The notes under the pieces: model-generated
Told to the model about the DNA's origin: nothing
The model's database searches: none
What the model saw: only the letters and a program-made list of their open reading frames with translations
Position numbers and translations under genes: made by a program
Shown: positions 30,914 through 38,241 of the stretch, one piece after another
Layout: each line of letters opens with the position of its first letter
Position numbering within the stretch: position 1 is the stretch's first letter
Assembly (NCBI RefSeq): GCF_011064615.1
Contig: NZ_JAALJH010000002.1
Location: 62,001-126,000 of the forward strand
Origin: Aquisphaera insulae
Lineage (GTDB): Bacteria > Planctomycetota > Planctomycetia > Isosphaerales > Isosphaeraceae
DNA: 64,000 nt
Direction: 5' to 3'

Positions 30914-32269
30914 TCAGGGCTTCTTCGTCGTCGCCTCCGAGGATGGGGGCGGAGCGAAGACGTTCTCACGCTCGAGGGGAAGCTGGAAGCCATCCGCCAC
31001 CCGCGTCATGTAGTGACAGCGGCTGGCCCACCAGATGACGTCGAGCGTCCGGTATCGCCCGAAGTGGGCGAGCAGGCGGGCGCGGTCCGGATCGTCGATC
31101 GTCCACGGCTGCTTCGAGAATTTCTTCGCGAAGAAGAATGCGGCACGATCCGACGGGGTTAGCGATGTCCAGTCCTTGGACGCGAGGAGACGGGTCCGAT
31201 CTTCGAGAGCTTTCTGGTCCAGGCCCGCGACCGCGAGCAGCATTTCGCAGTGGCCCATTCAGTAGAAACAATGGATCGTCCGGGTGACGATCCAGAAGAG
31301 GCTCTCCTCGAAGACGCGGTCCTGCCTCGCCTCCTCGCGGAAGGCCGTCGTGCAGGCGCTCCAGGCCGCCGCCAGCTCCGGCTGGTAGGTGCCGCACACC
31401 AGCGACCACTTGATCCGGACCGGGGCCTTGGGTTTCGGGGCCCACTCCGGCAGCTTCGCGAGATACTCCTGGTACGTCGGCACGCGGATCCGCCCCGGCG
31501 CGGCCTTCTGGTCCGCGAGCCCCTTCTTCAGGGCCTCGAAGTCGAACTCCGTCCATGACGGATCATCGACCGTCGTCGGCTCGTCCGGTCCCTTCAGGTC
31601 GGCCGGCTTCTCGCGGGGCGGGACTTCCGGCTTCGACGTCTTCTCGAACGTCGCCTCGACGGGCGGCATCGGCCCCCCTTCGTCCGGAGGCACCCCCAGG
31701 CCGAGGATCAGCCGGTCCTGGAAGTTCGCCGCGGCCAGGAGCAGTATCATCGCGGCGAGCTTCTCGTCGCCGTAGGCCGCCTTGATGTGCTCCACCTGGG
31801 TATCCGTGACGAGCGACGCATCGACCGTCATCTGGCGAGCGAAGCGCAGCGCGTCACGCTCCTTCCGGGGCCATCCGTTCGGCCCGTCCTCCAGCGCGGC
31901 GATTTCAGGCTCGGAGACGCCTGCGCGGCGTAGGTCGGCCTCGGCCGTATCGCGGGTATACCCGCAGTGATTGGAATCGGCGGCGACCCATCGCATCTTG
32001 CCCCGGAGCGACGCTCCCAGCGGGCTCATCGTCCGGTGACGCCGGTCCAGGTCGAGCATCGCGGCCGTCGTCCGCGGGAGCCCCAGGGCCGTCGCCCTCG
32101 CCCAGCTCGGCAGCCTCGAGCCGCCCCCGGAGATCGCCTTCGGCAAGTGCGCCCAGGCCTCCTCGGTCGAGGCGAGAGGCCATCGGCCTGGTGGATCGGC
32201 ATGCAACCGGATCGGGACCGCGAACACCGCCGTCGCGAACAACGCGGCGGACCACACCAGGCGTCTCAT
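30914..32269 (-). CDS. exported carboxymuconolactone decarboxylase/AhpD-like protein with in-frame TGA, candidate selenoprotein
   Basis: One continuous frame of 451 codons broken only by a TGA at 31259-31261. The first 336 residues include a signal peptide (1-24) and a first CMD-like domain with SNHCGYTRDTA (C102). The part after the TGA starts MGHCEMLLAVAGL and ends the second CMD-like domain (CHYMTRVADGFQLPLERENVF). Across the TGA the sequence reads TIHCFY-TGA-MGHCEM: the stop occupies the second position of a C-x-x-C redox motif, giving C334-x-x-U337 if read as selenocysteine. No ribosome-binding site precedes the ATG after the TGA, and both flanks look undecayed. A SECIS-like hairpin follows. 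Alternatives are a nonsense mutation or a split gene. The redox partner is unknown. Confidence 0.75.
31223..31261 (-). promoter_or_regulatory. candidate bacterial SECIS element
   Basis: In the mRNA, counting the U of UGA as 1, bases 24-29 (GCUCGC) and 34-39 (GCGGGC) form six base pairs (one G-U) closing the apical loop GGUC. Bacterial SECIS elements lie just 3' of the UGA within the coding region and typically present a G-rich loop with a U to SelB; the E. coli fdhF loop is GGUCU. Distance and loop fit. The lower stem is not convincing by eye. The hairpin itself is at 31223-31238. Confidence 0.55.
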
Positions 32270-32432
32270 GGGATGCCTCCTCGGCCGTGGAATTGTCAGC
32301 GGGTCCCAGTATACGGCGGTTTCCTTCGCACGGGACCTTTTCGGTTCAATCGGCGGAATCGCGCGACGGTCGGGGGTGCAAGCGATCCGTTGACGGCATC
32401 CTGGAGAGAAGGTCGGGGAACATCGCCACGTC

Positions 32433-33368
32433 CTACTTGCCGAGGAACCCGCGCGACTTCAGCCAGGCCGCGCAGAGGTCCGGCCAGGCCTGGAAGGTGG
32501 GCTCGCCCTTGACGCCGAACTCCGGCGCGCCCTTGCCCAGGCCCAGGCCGTGCTGGCCCTTCTCGAAGACGTGGAGCTCGAAGGGGACCTTGTGCTTCCG
32601 CAGGGCCATGGCGAAGGCCAGGCTGTTCTCGACGGGGACCGCGGTGTCCGCCTGGGTGTGGGCCAGGAACGTGGGGGGCGTCTTGGCGTTGACCTGGGTC
32701 TCATTCGAGAGCAAGTCCAGGTCTTCGGGCTTCGGGCTCTTGCCCAGCAGGTTCTCCACCGAGCCGCGGTGGGTGATGTCGGCGTTCATGTTGATGACCG
32801 GGTAGACGAGGATGGCCACGTCGGGCCGCTCCGTGAAGCCGTTGATGGCGTCACCGGGGACCGGATTGGCCTCGCGATAGTGCGTGGCCAAACTCGAGGC
32901 GAGATGGCCCCCGGCGGAGAATCCGATCACCCCGACTCGACCGGGGTCGAGGCCCCATTCCTTCGACCTCAGGCGGATGGTTCGGATGGCCCGGCGGGCA
33001 TCATCGAGCGGCGCCGGGTGGTGGTACTTCGGCGCGAGGCGAGACTTGAGGACGACGCCGGCAATCCCGATCGAGTTGAGCCAGGCCGCGACCTGCTTCC
33101 CCTCGTGGTCGGTGGCGAGGAACCCGTAACCACCTCCCGGGCAGATGAGCATCGCCGCGCCGGTGGCCTTCTCCTGGGGGGCGAGGTAGACCGTGATCGT
33201 CGGGACGTCGCCCGCGTGGTTGGCGTCGCCGGTTTCCAGCGGGGCGCCGCTCTTCGCGGCCGGCCAGAGAGGATAGGTGGGGGCCTCCTGCGCGAAACCG
33301 GTCCCGGCGATCGGGAGGAGGGCGGCGGCGACGGCGACGCTGACGGTGAGGCCGAGAGGGCGGAGCAT
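32433..33368 (-). CDS. secreted alpha/beta hydrolase (esterase, BD-FAE/dienelactone-hydrolase-like)
   Basis: A 311-residue exported hydrolase. The signal peptide is residues 1-26 (ending FAQEA). The oxyanion region is MLICPGGGYGFLA, the nucleophile elbow is GFSAGG (S151), the acid is in HTQADTAVP (D241) and the base is in EKGQHGLGL (H273): a complete triad. Family members cleave acetyl or feruloyl esters on polysaccharides or small esters. Its position between a sulfatase region and an Exb operon gives no firm substrate. It is 163 bp downstream of the candidate selenoprotein gene on the same strand. Confidence 0.9.
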   Translation of the reverse strand: MLRPLGLTVSVAVAAALLPIAGTGFAQEAPTYPLWPAAKSGAPLETGDANHAGDVPTITVYLAPQEKATGAAMLICPGGGYGFLATDHEGKQVAAWLNSIGIAGVVLKSRLAPKYHHPAPLDDARRAIRTIRLRSKEWGLDPGRVGVIGFSAGGHLASSLATHYREANPVPGDAINGFTERPDVAILVYPVINMNADITHRGSVENLLGKSPKPEDLDLLSNETQVNAKTPPTFLAHTQADTAVPVENSLAFAMALRKHKVPFELHVFEKGQHGLGLGKGAPEFGVKGEPTFQAWPDLCAAWLKSRGFLGK

Positions 33369-33760
33369 GATGAGAAATCCCCGGGGTGAAAGGGAGCGCC
33401 TGGGCCGTCCAATCTCGCGGACCCGAGGGCGCGTGTCAAAGGTGGGGCCGTCGCGAGGTGCCGGAATCCGGTATCCGGCGCGGTCGTTCGGTCCGGCATG
33501 GAAGTGAGCGGCGGCCGGTAATCCCCGCGAGTCGAGGAATCCCGCGCCTGTTGACAGCCCGATTCGCGCTCCAGATAGTGGAAATCGTGGGCGCGGGTCG
33601 GGCCTCGTGGAGAGCTTCCGGCGAAAATCGTCGCGAGCCTGCGGGGGCAGTCGTCACGACGGCACGACGCGCCGTAGGCTTGAGAATGGACCGCCGCGGC
33701 TTGGCCGCGGCCTGGCGGCATGGCCCTCAGATCGGCCGGAATCCTCGGGAGCTTCCTTCC
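33369..33760. other. 392-bp divergent intergenic region
   Basis: No gene, repeat or clear promoter seen. It separates the esterase (leftward) from the ExbB-like gene (rightward) and must contain both promoters. Confidence 0.4.
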
Positions 33761-34681
33761 ATGCGGCAGTCTTGGGACCTTCGCCCGGCCGGGGCGAGGG
33801 ATCGGGCGTGGTTCCTGTTCCTGACGTTCGCGTGCGTCGGGTTGTGGCTCGCGGCCTGGCATGACGCACCGGCGACCGCCCAGGAGCCGGCCAAGGAAGC
33901 GGCCAAGGAGGCCCCTCCCGCGGCGAAGGCGGAGGAGCCCGCGAAGCAGGCCGCGCCCGCCGAGGCGACCAAGGACGGGGCGGCCGCCCCGGCCCCGGCG
34001 CCGTCGCTCGCGGAGGATGGCACCAAGCCGCCGGCGCGCGAGAACATGCTCCAGTGGGCAATCCGCGCCTCCGGGCCGATCGGGCTCTTCCTACTGTGCC
34101 TGTCCGTCTACTTCACCGCCCTGGTGATCCGCCTCTTCATGGAGTTTCGCGTCAGCGAGGCCGTCCCCGCGCCGCTCGTGGAGAAGCTCGAGGCGGCCAT
34201 CCGGGACAAGAAGTTCCAGGAGGCCTACGACGTCTGCAAGGACAACGACTCGTTCCTGGCCAGGCTGGTGCGGACGGGGATCGCCAACCTCCCCAACGGC
34301 CGGCAAGAGGCCAAGGACGCGATGCTCGCCCTCAGCGACGAGATCGTCACGACCTACGAGATGAAGATCAGTTACCTGGCGACCATCGGCACCCTCGGGC
34401 CGATGATCGGCCTGGTCGGCACGGTCTGGGGCATGATCATGAGCTTCCAGACGATCGCATCGGCCGGCGGCGAGCAGCCCAGGCCCGAGAAGGTGGCCGA
34501 GGGGATCTCCACCGCGCTCTTCATCACGCTGGAGGGGATCTCCCTCTCGGTGCCGGCGATCTTCTTCTTCGCCTTCTTCCGCAACCGCCTGGCCCAGATG
34601 GCGATGGAGGCGAACCGGGTGGCCGACCGGACCATCAGCTCGCTGGTCGCCGCGGCCAAGACCACCAAGCCGGCGGCCTGA
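33761..34681 (+). CDS. MotA/TolQ/ExbB proton channel family protein
   Basis: A 306-residue inner-membrane protein of the ExbB/TolQ/MotA family, the proton-conducting pentamer that powers outer-membrane transport or envelope stabilisation. A first hydrophobic segment (about 18-35) is followed by an Ala/Lys/Pro-rich periplasmic linker (40-90). Then come three family helices: GPIGLFLLCLSVYFTALVIRL, the pore helix YLATIGTLGPMIGLVGTVWGMIMSF, and ISLSVPAIFFFAFF. The GLVGTVWG-x-I signature is textbook. GGGAG lies 9 bases upstream of the ATG. It leads a four-gene operon with two ExbD-like genes and a 302-residue membrane protein. Confidence 0.93.
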   Translation: MRQSWDLRPAGARDRAWFLFLTFACVGLWLAAWHDAPATAQEPAKEAAKEAPPAAKAEEPAKQAAPAEATKDGAAAPAPAPSLAEDGTKPPARENMLQWAIRASGPIGLFLLCLSVYFTALVIRLFMEFRVSEAVPAPLVEKLEAAIRDKKFQEAYDVCKDNDSFLARLVRTGIANLPNGRQEAKDAMLALSDEIVTTYEMKISYLATIGTLGPMIGLVGTVWGMIMSFQTIASAGGEQPRPEKVAEGISTALFITLEGISLSVPAIFFFAFFRNRLAQMAMEANRVADRTISSLVAAAKTTKPAA

Positions 34682-34741
34682 TCCGATCCGCATGGGCCGG
34701 GATGCGTAAGGACAGGACAGGGGTCCTCTGGAGTCGCCGCG

Positions 34742-35206
34742 ATGTCCGGATCGGTCTCGAACAATCAGACCCACGCCGAGCCCAACCTGACGCCGTTGCT
34801 CGACGTGGTCTTCCAGTTGATCACCTTCTTCATGCTCGTGATCAACTTCACGTCGGACAACTACGACCAGCGAATCCACCTCCCGCTGGCCGGTTCGGCG
34901 CGGCCGGTGGAGGATTCGCAGCGGGTCTCGGAGGACCGCGTCGTTCTGAACATCGACAGGGACGGGCACCTGCTCGTCGGCGGCCAGATCCAGACGCTCA
35001 ACGAGGCGATCGCCACCATCAAGCACCAGGCGGACCTCGTCCGGTTGAATCTCAAGGCCGTCGGCATCAAGTACGACCAGGGGCTGCCGTCGACGATCAT
35101 CTTCCGGGCCGACAAGGACGCCACCTTCTCGAACGTGAACAGCCTGCTGACCGCCTGCCAGAACCAGGGTTTCCGCAAGTTTGCCTTGAAGGCCATGAAG
35201 AGCTGA
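34742..35206 (+). CDS. ExbD/TolR-family biopolymer transport protein
   Basis: A 154-residue single-pass protein. The N-terminal segment PNLTPLLDVVFQLITFFMLVIN has the family's proton-binding Asp in the helix (LLDVVF). The rest is a periplasmic domain ending GFRKFALKAMK. It pairs with the ExbB-like protein upstream to form a proton-driven motor. The gap from exbB is 60 bp. A second, divergent ExbD follows 53 bp on. Confidence 0.92.
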   Translation: MSGSVSNNQTHAEPNLTPLLDVVFQLITFFMLVINFTSDNYDQRIHLPLAGSARPVEDSQRVSEDRVVLNIDRDGHLLVGGQIQTLNEAIATIKHQADLVRLNLKAVGIKYDQGLPSTIIFRADKDATFSNVNSLLTACQNQGFRKFALKAMKS

Positions 35207-35259
35207 GCTGATCTGATCTGACCTGAGCGGGTGCCGCTCGGGCACGGGGGACGTTCCGG

Positions 35260-35778
35260 ATGAGCCGCCGCGCGAAGAGACCGAAGGTCGACGAGCCGAA
35301 CGTGCCGATCGCACCCATGCTCGACATGGCGTTCCAGCTCCTCACGTTCTTCGTGCTCACCTACCGCGCCGCGCCGCAGGAGGGGCAGTTCGTGATGAGC
35401 CTGCTGCCGGCCTCGCCGGCGACGGCCATGGCCGCGGCCCCGGCCGCGGCGGAGACGAACCCGGCCTCGAGCGACCTCCCCGTCTCGCTGCGGACCTTGC
35501 CCACGACGCTTCGCGCCGGCGACGGCGGACGGCTCGCCCAGATCGTCGTCGAGTCCGCGGAGATCCCCAGCGACAACAAGGAGGCCCTCACCCAGGCCCT
35601 CCTGAAATACCTGGAGGATCCGGACCTCCCCTTCGATCAGACCCTGATCCGGGTCGATCCCAACCTCAAATACTCGGAGCTGATGACGGTGATCGACGCC
35701 TTCGCCGCGGCGTTCGAGAAGGCGAAGAAGGATCCCAAGCTCAGCTTCGTGGAGCTGAACCCGAACGAGGGGGGATGA
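35260..35778 (+). CDS. second ExbD/TolR-family protein
   Basis: A 172-residue ExbD paralogue: VDEPNVPIAPMLDMAFQLLTFFVLTY carries the membrane helix and conserved Asp (MLDMAF). The periplasmic part is longer than that of the neighbour, with an Ala-rich insert at about 48-65 and the family end SELMTVIDAFAAAFEKAKKDP. Two different ExbDs with one ExbB suggest a heteromeric complex. Its stop is 4 bp before the start of the next gene, indicating coupling. Confidence 0.92.
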   Translation: MSRRAKRPKVDEPNVPIAPMLDMAFQLLTFFVLTYRAAPQEGQFVMSLLPASPATAMAAAPAAAETNPASSDLPVSLRTLPTTLRAGDGGRLAQIVVESAEIPSDNKEALTQALLKYLEDPDLPFDQTLIRVDPNLKYSELMTVIDAFAAAFEKAKKDPKLSFVELNPNEGG

Positions 35779-35782
35779 GCGC

Positions 35783-36691
35783 GTGGGGGACGACGACCGC
35801 CGCGGGTTCTTCCGCGGCGCGGAGCTGAGCCGGTTCCTCGTCCTGGCCGCCATCATGGTCATCGGCTGGGTCGCCGTCTGGCAATACGTCCAGGCCCGCC
35901 CCCAGGCCGACGAGCCGACTCCGAGGGCCGGCGGCCGGCCGGAGCCCGTGGTCGCGGACAGGGCCCCGGAATTCGAGACGGTCTCCGACCGCACGCCGCT
36001 GGGCTTCCGCGACAACGCGGCCTATAGCTACCTGCTGGAGAAGGCCCGCGACGTCTCCGCGGCCGATCTCGCCGGGCGGGCTCGACGTGATATCCTGTTG
36101 ACCCACCTCTGGGAACGCCCGGAGCTCTACCGGGGCGTCCCCATCCACATCCTGGGCACGGCCCGGCGGACGCTCCGGTACGAGAGCAAGCTGAGCAGGA
36201 CGGGGTGGCTCTACGAGACCTGGATCGTCACGCCCGACGAGCGCAAGGTGCCGTACTGCTGCGTCTCCGAGGAGGTCCCCGACCGGTTCCCGCTGGGGGC
36301 GAACGTGGCGGAAACGGTCGTTTTCAACGGCTACTTCCTCAAGATCATGAAATACGAGGCGGCCGACACCGCACGAGGATCTCCGCTGCTCGTCGGCAAG
36401 GTCGGCTGGGAGGCACCCCCGGGCGCGGCCGGCGGCGAGCCGGTGGCGCCGCCGGTCCCCGGCGGGTCCATGTCGCCACGCATCTTCTGGTCCCTGGTCG
36501 TCCTGGGCGTGATCTTCCTCCTCAGCTTCAGCCGCTGGATCAGCCAGATCCGGGCCCTCCTGGGATCCTCCCGCCCCAGCTCCACCCCGGCGCCGCGTCC
36601 CACGGAGGAAATCCATCCCGCAGACCTGGCGTCCTGGGTCGACGACCAGGCGAGGGCCGAGGTCGAACGCCGAGGCGACGACCCGGACTGA
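35783..36691 (+). CDS. membrane protein of the Exb operon, function unknown
   Basis: A 302-residue protein starting with GTG, preceded by a G-rich stretch, 4 bp after the second exbD. It has an N-terminal membrane segment (FLVLAAIMVIGWVAVWQYV), a globular domain of about 180 residues (including YRGVPIHILGTARRTLRYESK and the paired cysteines VPYCCVSEE), and a second membrane helix (IFWSLVVLGVIFLLSFSRWI). The C-terminal tail is charged and Pro-rich. Topology therefore puts the domain in the periplasm with both ends inside. It is presumably an accessory subunit of the ExbB-ExbD-ExbD complex; no named family recognised. Confidence 0.75.
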   Translation: MGDDDRRGFFRGAELSRFLVLAAIMVIGWVAVWQYVQARPQADEPTPRAGGRPEPVVADRAPEFETVSDRTPLGFRDNAAYSYLLEKARDVSAADLAGRARRDILLTHLWERPELYRGVPIHILGTARRTLRYESKLSRTGWLYETWIVTPDERKVPYCCVSEEVPDRFPLGANVAETVVFNGYFLKIMKYEAADTARGSPLLVGKVGWEAPPGAAGGEPVAPPVPGGSMSPRIFWSLVVLGVIFLLSFSRWISQIRALLGSSRPSSTPAPRPTEEIHPADLASWVDDQARAEVERRGDDPD

Positions 36692-36873
36692 TCCACCCCG
36701 GGGCGGGGACTTCGTTCCCACCATGGCGCAAGCGGCCGCGCGATGATCCGGACCGGCGACACCGGGCCGGACGTATCTCGGAGGATCCGAAATCCGTTCC
36801 GGTCGGCGTTCGCCTCGCGGGGGGGAGTCCGCCGCGGAATCGATCTTCGGGGCGGCCCTCGATTTTCGCCCTC

Positions 36874-36890
36874 TGGCACGGCTCTTGCTT
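36874..36890 (+). promoter_or_regulatory. sigma-54 (RpoN) promoter upstream of csbD-like gene
   Basis: TGGCACG (36874-36880), four bases, TTGCTT (36885-36890): every consensus position of the -24/-12 promoter (TGGCACG-N4-TTGCW) is matched, preceded by C. Transcription should begin near 36900, giving a leader of about 185 bases to the CsbD start at 37086. Such promoters need an enhancer-binding ATPase; its upstream sites were not identified in the 180 bp back to the previous gene. Confidence 0.82.
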
Positions 36891-36994
36891 TATCAATATC
36901 CCGTTCCGCCGGCATCCGCCGCCCGAGCAGGAGAGTCGCGAATCGGATCGCGGCGGGGCATCGGATGATCGGAGGCATGTTCATCTCTGGTGAA

Positions 36995-37017
36995 CGCGAT
37001 CAATCGTGTTGATCGCG
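36995..37017 (+). promoter_or_regulatory. leader hairpin/palindrome in the csbD-like 5' UTR
   Basis: CGCGATCAA (36995-37003) and TTGATCGCG (37009-37017) are perfect inverse complements around TCGTG. It lies between the predicted sigma-54 start and the CsbD ribosome-binding site. It could be an mRNA-structure element or a repressor operator. A smaller 6-bp hairpin (37041-37056) follows it. Confidence 0.45.
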
Positions 37018-37085
37018 CCAGGACGCCGCATGAGGGGCGCCGAGCCCATCGGCTCGCGTGCACCTCCTGCCGAGGAGACGAGACC

Positions 37086-37538
37086 ATGGCGATCAACGTG
37101 CAGGGCCTTCAGGGGCAGTGGAATCAATTGAAGGGCGAGATCAAGAAGCAGTGGGGCCAGCTCACTGACGACGACCTCCACTGGGGGAATGGCAACATCG
37201 ATCAACTGGTCGGCCGCATCCAGCAGCGGACGGGCGATACCCGCGAGAACATCGAGAAGTTCATCGATCACCTGACCAGCAAGGGGTCATCGACCGTCTC
37301 CAAGGCGGTGGAGCAGGTCGGGTCTTACGCCCAGGACATGTCCCACCGGCTCCGCGACCACTACGGGGACATCTCGGAGCAGGCTCGCGAAGGTTACAAC
37401 CAGGCTCGCGACTACGTGGGACGAAACCCGGTCGGCTGGGTCGCGGTGGCCTTCGGCGTCGGACTGGTGGCCGGCTTGCTCATGGGGGGCACCGTGGGCT
37501 ACCAGCATCAGCCGGCCCGGAATCGCTTCTGGAGTTGA
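37086..37538 (+). CDS. CsbD-like stress protein fused to a membrane-anchored ElaB-type tail
   Basis: A 150-residue protein. Residues 1-60 match the CsbD family, small stress-response proteins: LQGQWNQLKGEIKKQWGQLT, DDLHWGNGNIDQLVGRIQQRTG. The second half is amphipathic helix followed by a membrane anchor with Gly-rich end (NPVGWVAVAFGVGLVAGLLMGG), as in YqjD/ElaB-type inner-membrane, ribosome-associated proteins. GAGGAG precedes the ATG by 8 bases. The gene lies behind a perfect sigma-54 promoter and is followed by a hairpin and the DUF1328 gene. A starvation or envelope-stress role is inferred from family and promoter. Confidence 0.88.
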   Translation: MAINVQGLQGQWNQLKGEIKKQWGQLTDDDLHWGNGNIDQLVGRIQQRTGDTRENIEKFIDHLTSKGSSTVSKAVEQVGSYAQDMSHRLRDHYGDISEQAREGYNQARDYVGRNPVGWVAVAFGVGLVAGLLMGGTVGYQHQPARNRFWS

Positions 37539-37550
37539 GCGGTAGCGCCC

Positions 37551-37577
37551 GGCCGGGTCGGCTCCCCCGACTCGGCC
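37551..37577 (+). terminator. terminator-like hairpin after the CsbD-like gene
   Basis: GGCCGGGTCGG (37551-37561) and CCGACTCGGCC (37567-37577) form an 11-bp stem with one G-U pair and a 5-base loop, 12 bp after the CsbD-like stop. TCTCGATC follows rather than a T-run. Confidence 0.5.
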
Positions 37578-37723
37578 TCTCGATCAACCACCCTTCTCCC
37601 CCGGACAGGCCGGTCGGGCCCTTGATTCCTACCCCGAAGCTTCCAGCGTGGCCCGGCCGGTCTTGTATATACAGAGTTTGATTTGATGGGCGCTCCGGCC
37701 TCTGTCATTCGGAGACAACGATC

Positions 37724-37903
37724 ATGTTGCGCCTGGCTATCCTGTTCGCGGTCATCGCCATGATCGCCGCGGCCCTGGGCTTCTACGGGCTGAGCGATGT
37801 GTCCGCCAACTTCGCCAAGTTCTTCGCCCTGATCTTCGCGGTCCTCTTCATCGTGGCCGTGATCGCCGGCGCCAGGATTTTCGGCGGCGCTTCCACGGTA
37901 TGA
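37724..37903 (+). CDS. DUF1328 (YtjA-like) small membrane protein
   Basis: A 59-residue protein with two hydrophobic helices: MLRLAILFAVIAMIAAALGF, then YGLSDVSANFAKFFALIFAV and IVAVIAGARIFGG. This is the DUF1328/YtjA signature (LGF-x-G and AK-x-LF-x-IF). GGAGA precedes the ATG by 8 bases. It sits 185 bp after the CsbD-like gene; both families are small stress-associated proteins, so shared regulation is plausible, though a hairpin lies between. No good promoter is seen in the gap; TGGCCCG followed by TTGTA has the wrong spacing for sigma-54. Confidence 0.85.
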   Translation: MLRLAILFAVIAMIAAALGFYGLSDVSANFAKFFALIFAVLFIVAVIAGARIFGGASTV

Positions 37904-38241
37904 GGCCACCCGCGGGGCCGAAGCGAGATCGCGGGGGTATATCGGGCCAGCTCGGGATCGATGAGCACGCTCGTCGATCGCGGGCCGGCCCGTTTCTGTT
38001 CGCCCACTGATCGATGCAAGTCGATGAAGGCGCGGGATTTCCTCCGGCTCGCAAACGATCTGGGCAAGGTCGAGGAGTTCTGCTAAAGTTCCGCCCGAAC
38101 CTTGCCGGGCCGTCTCCATGGCCGTTTCAGGAACTGGACGGCCGGGAGCCCGGCGTCGGCGAGGACCCCGATGGGACGCGGTGGTCCGCCGCGGTTGAAC
38201 CCGTCCCGAGGTCGATGATCCGTCAAGGAAGGGGATCGTCC
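37904..38241. other. 338-bp intergenic region
   Basis: No gene or clear regulatory element recognised. It precedes the secreted 368-residue protein gene on the same strand. Confidence 0.4.

Noticed and set aside
30914..31258. A separate 114-residue gene starting at the ATG directly after the TGA
   Set aside because: There is no ribosome-binding site, the start would fall inside a catalytic motif, and the frame is continuous with the upstream half; the single-gene reading with TGA recoding (or a nonsense mutation) explains it better.
37650..37680. TGGCCCG...TTGTA upstream of the DUF1328 gene as a sigma-54 promoter
   Set aside because: The spacing between the GG and the TTG half is two to three bases too long and the GC dinucleotide is missing.
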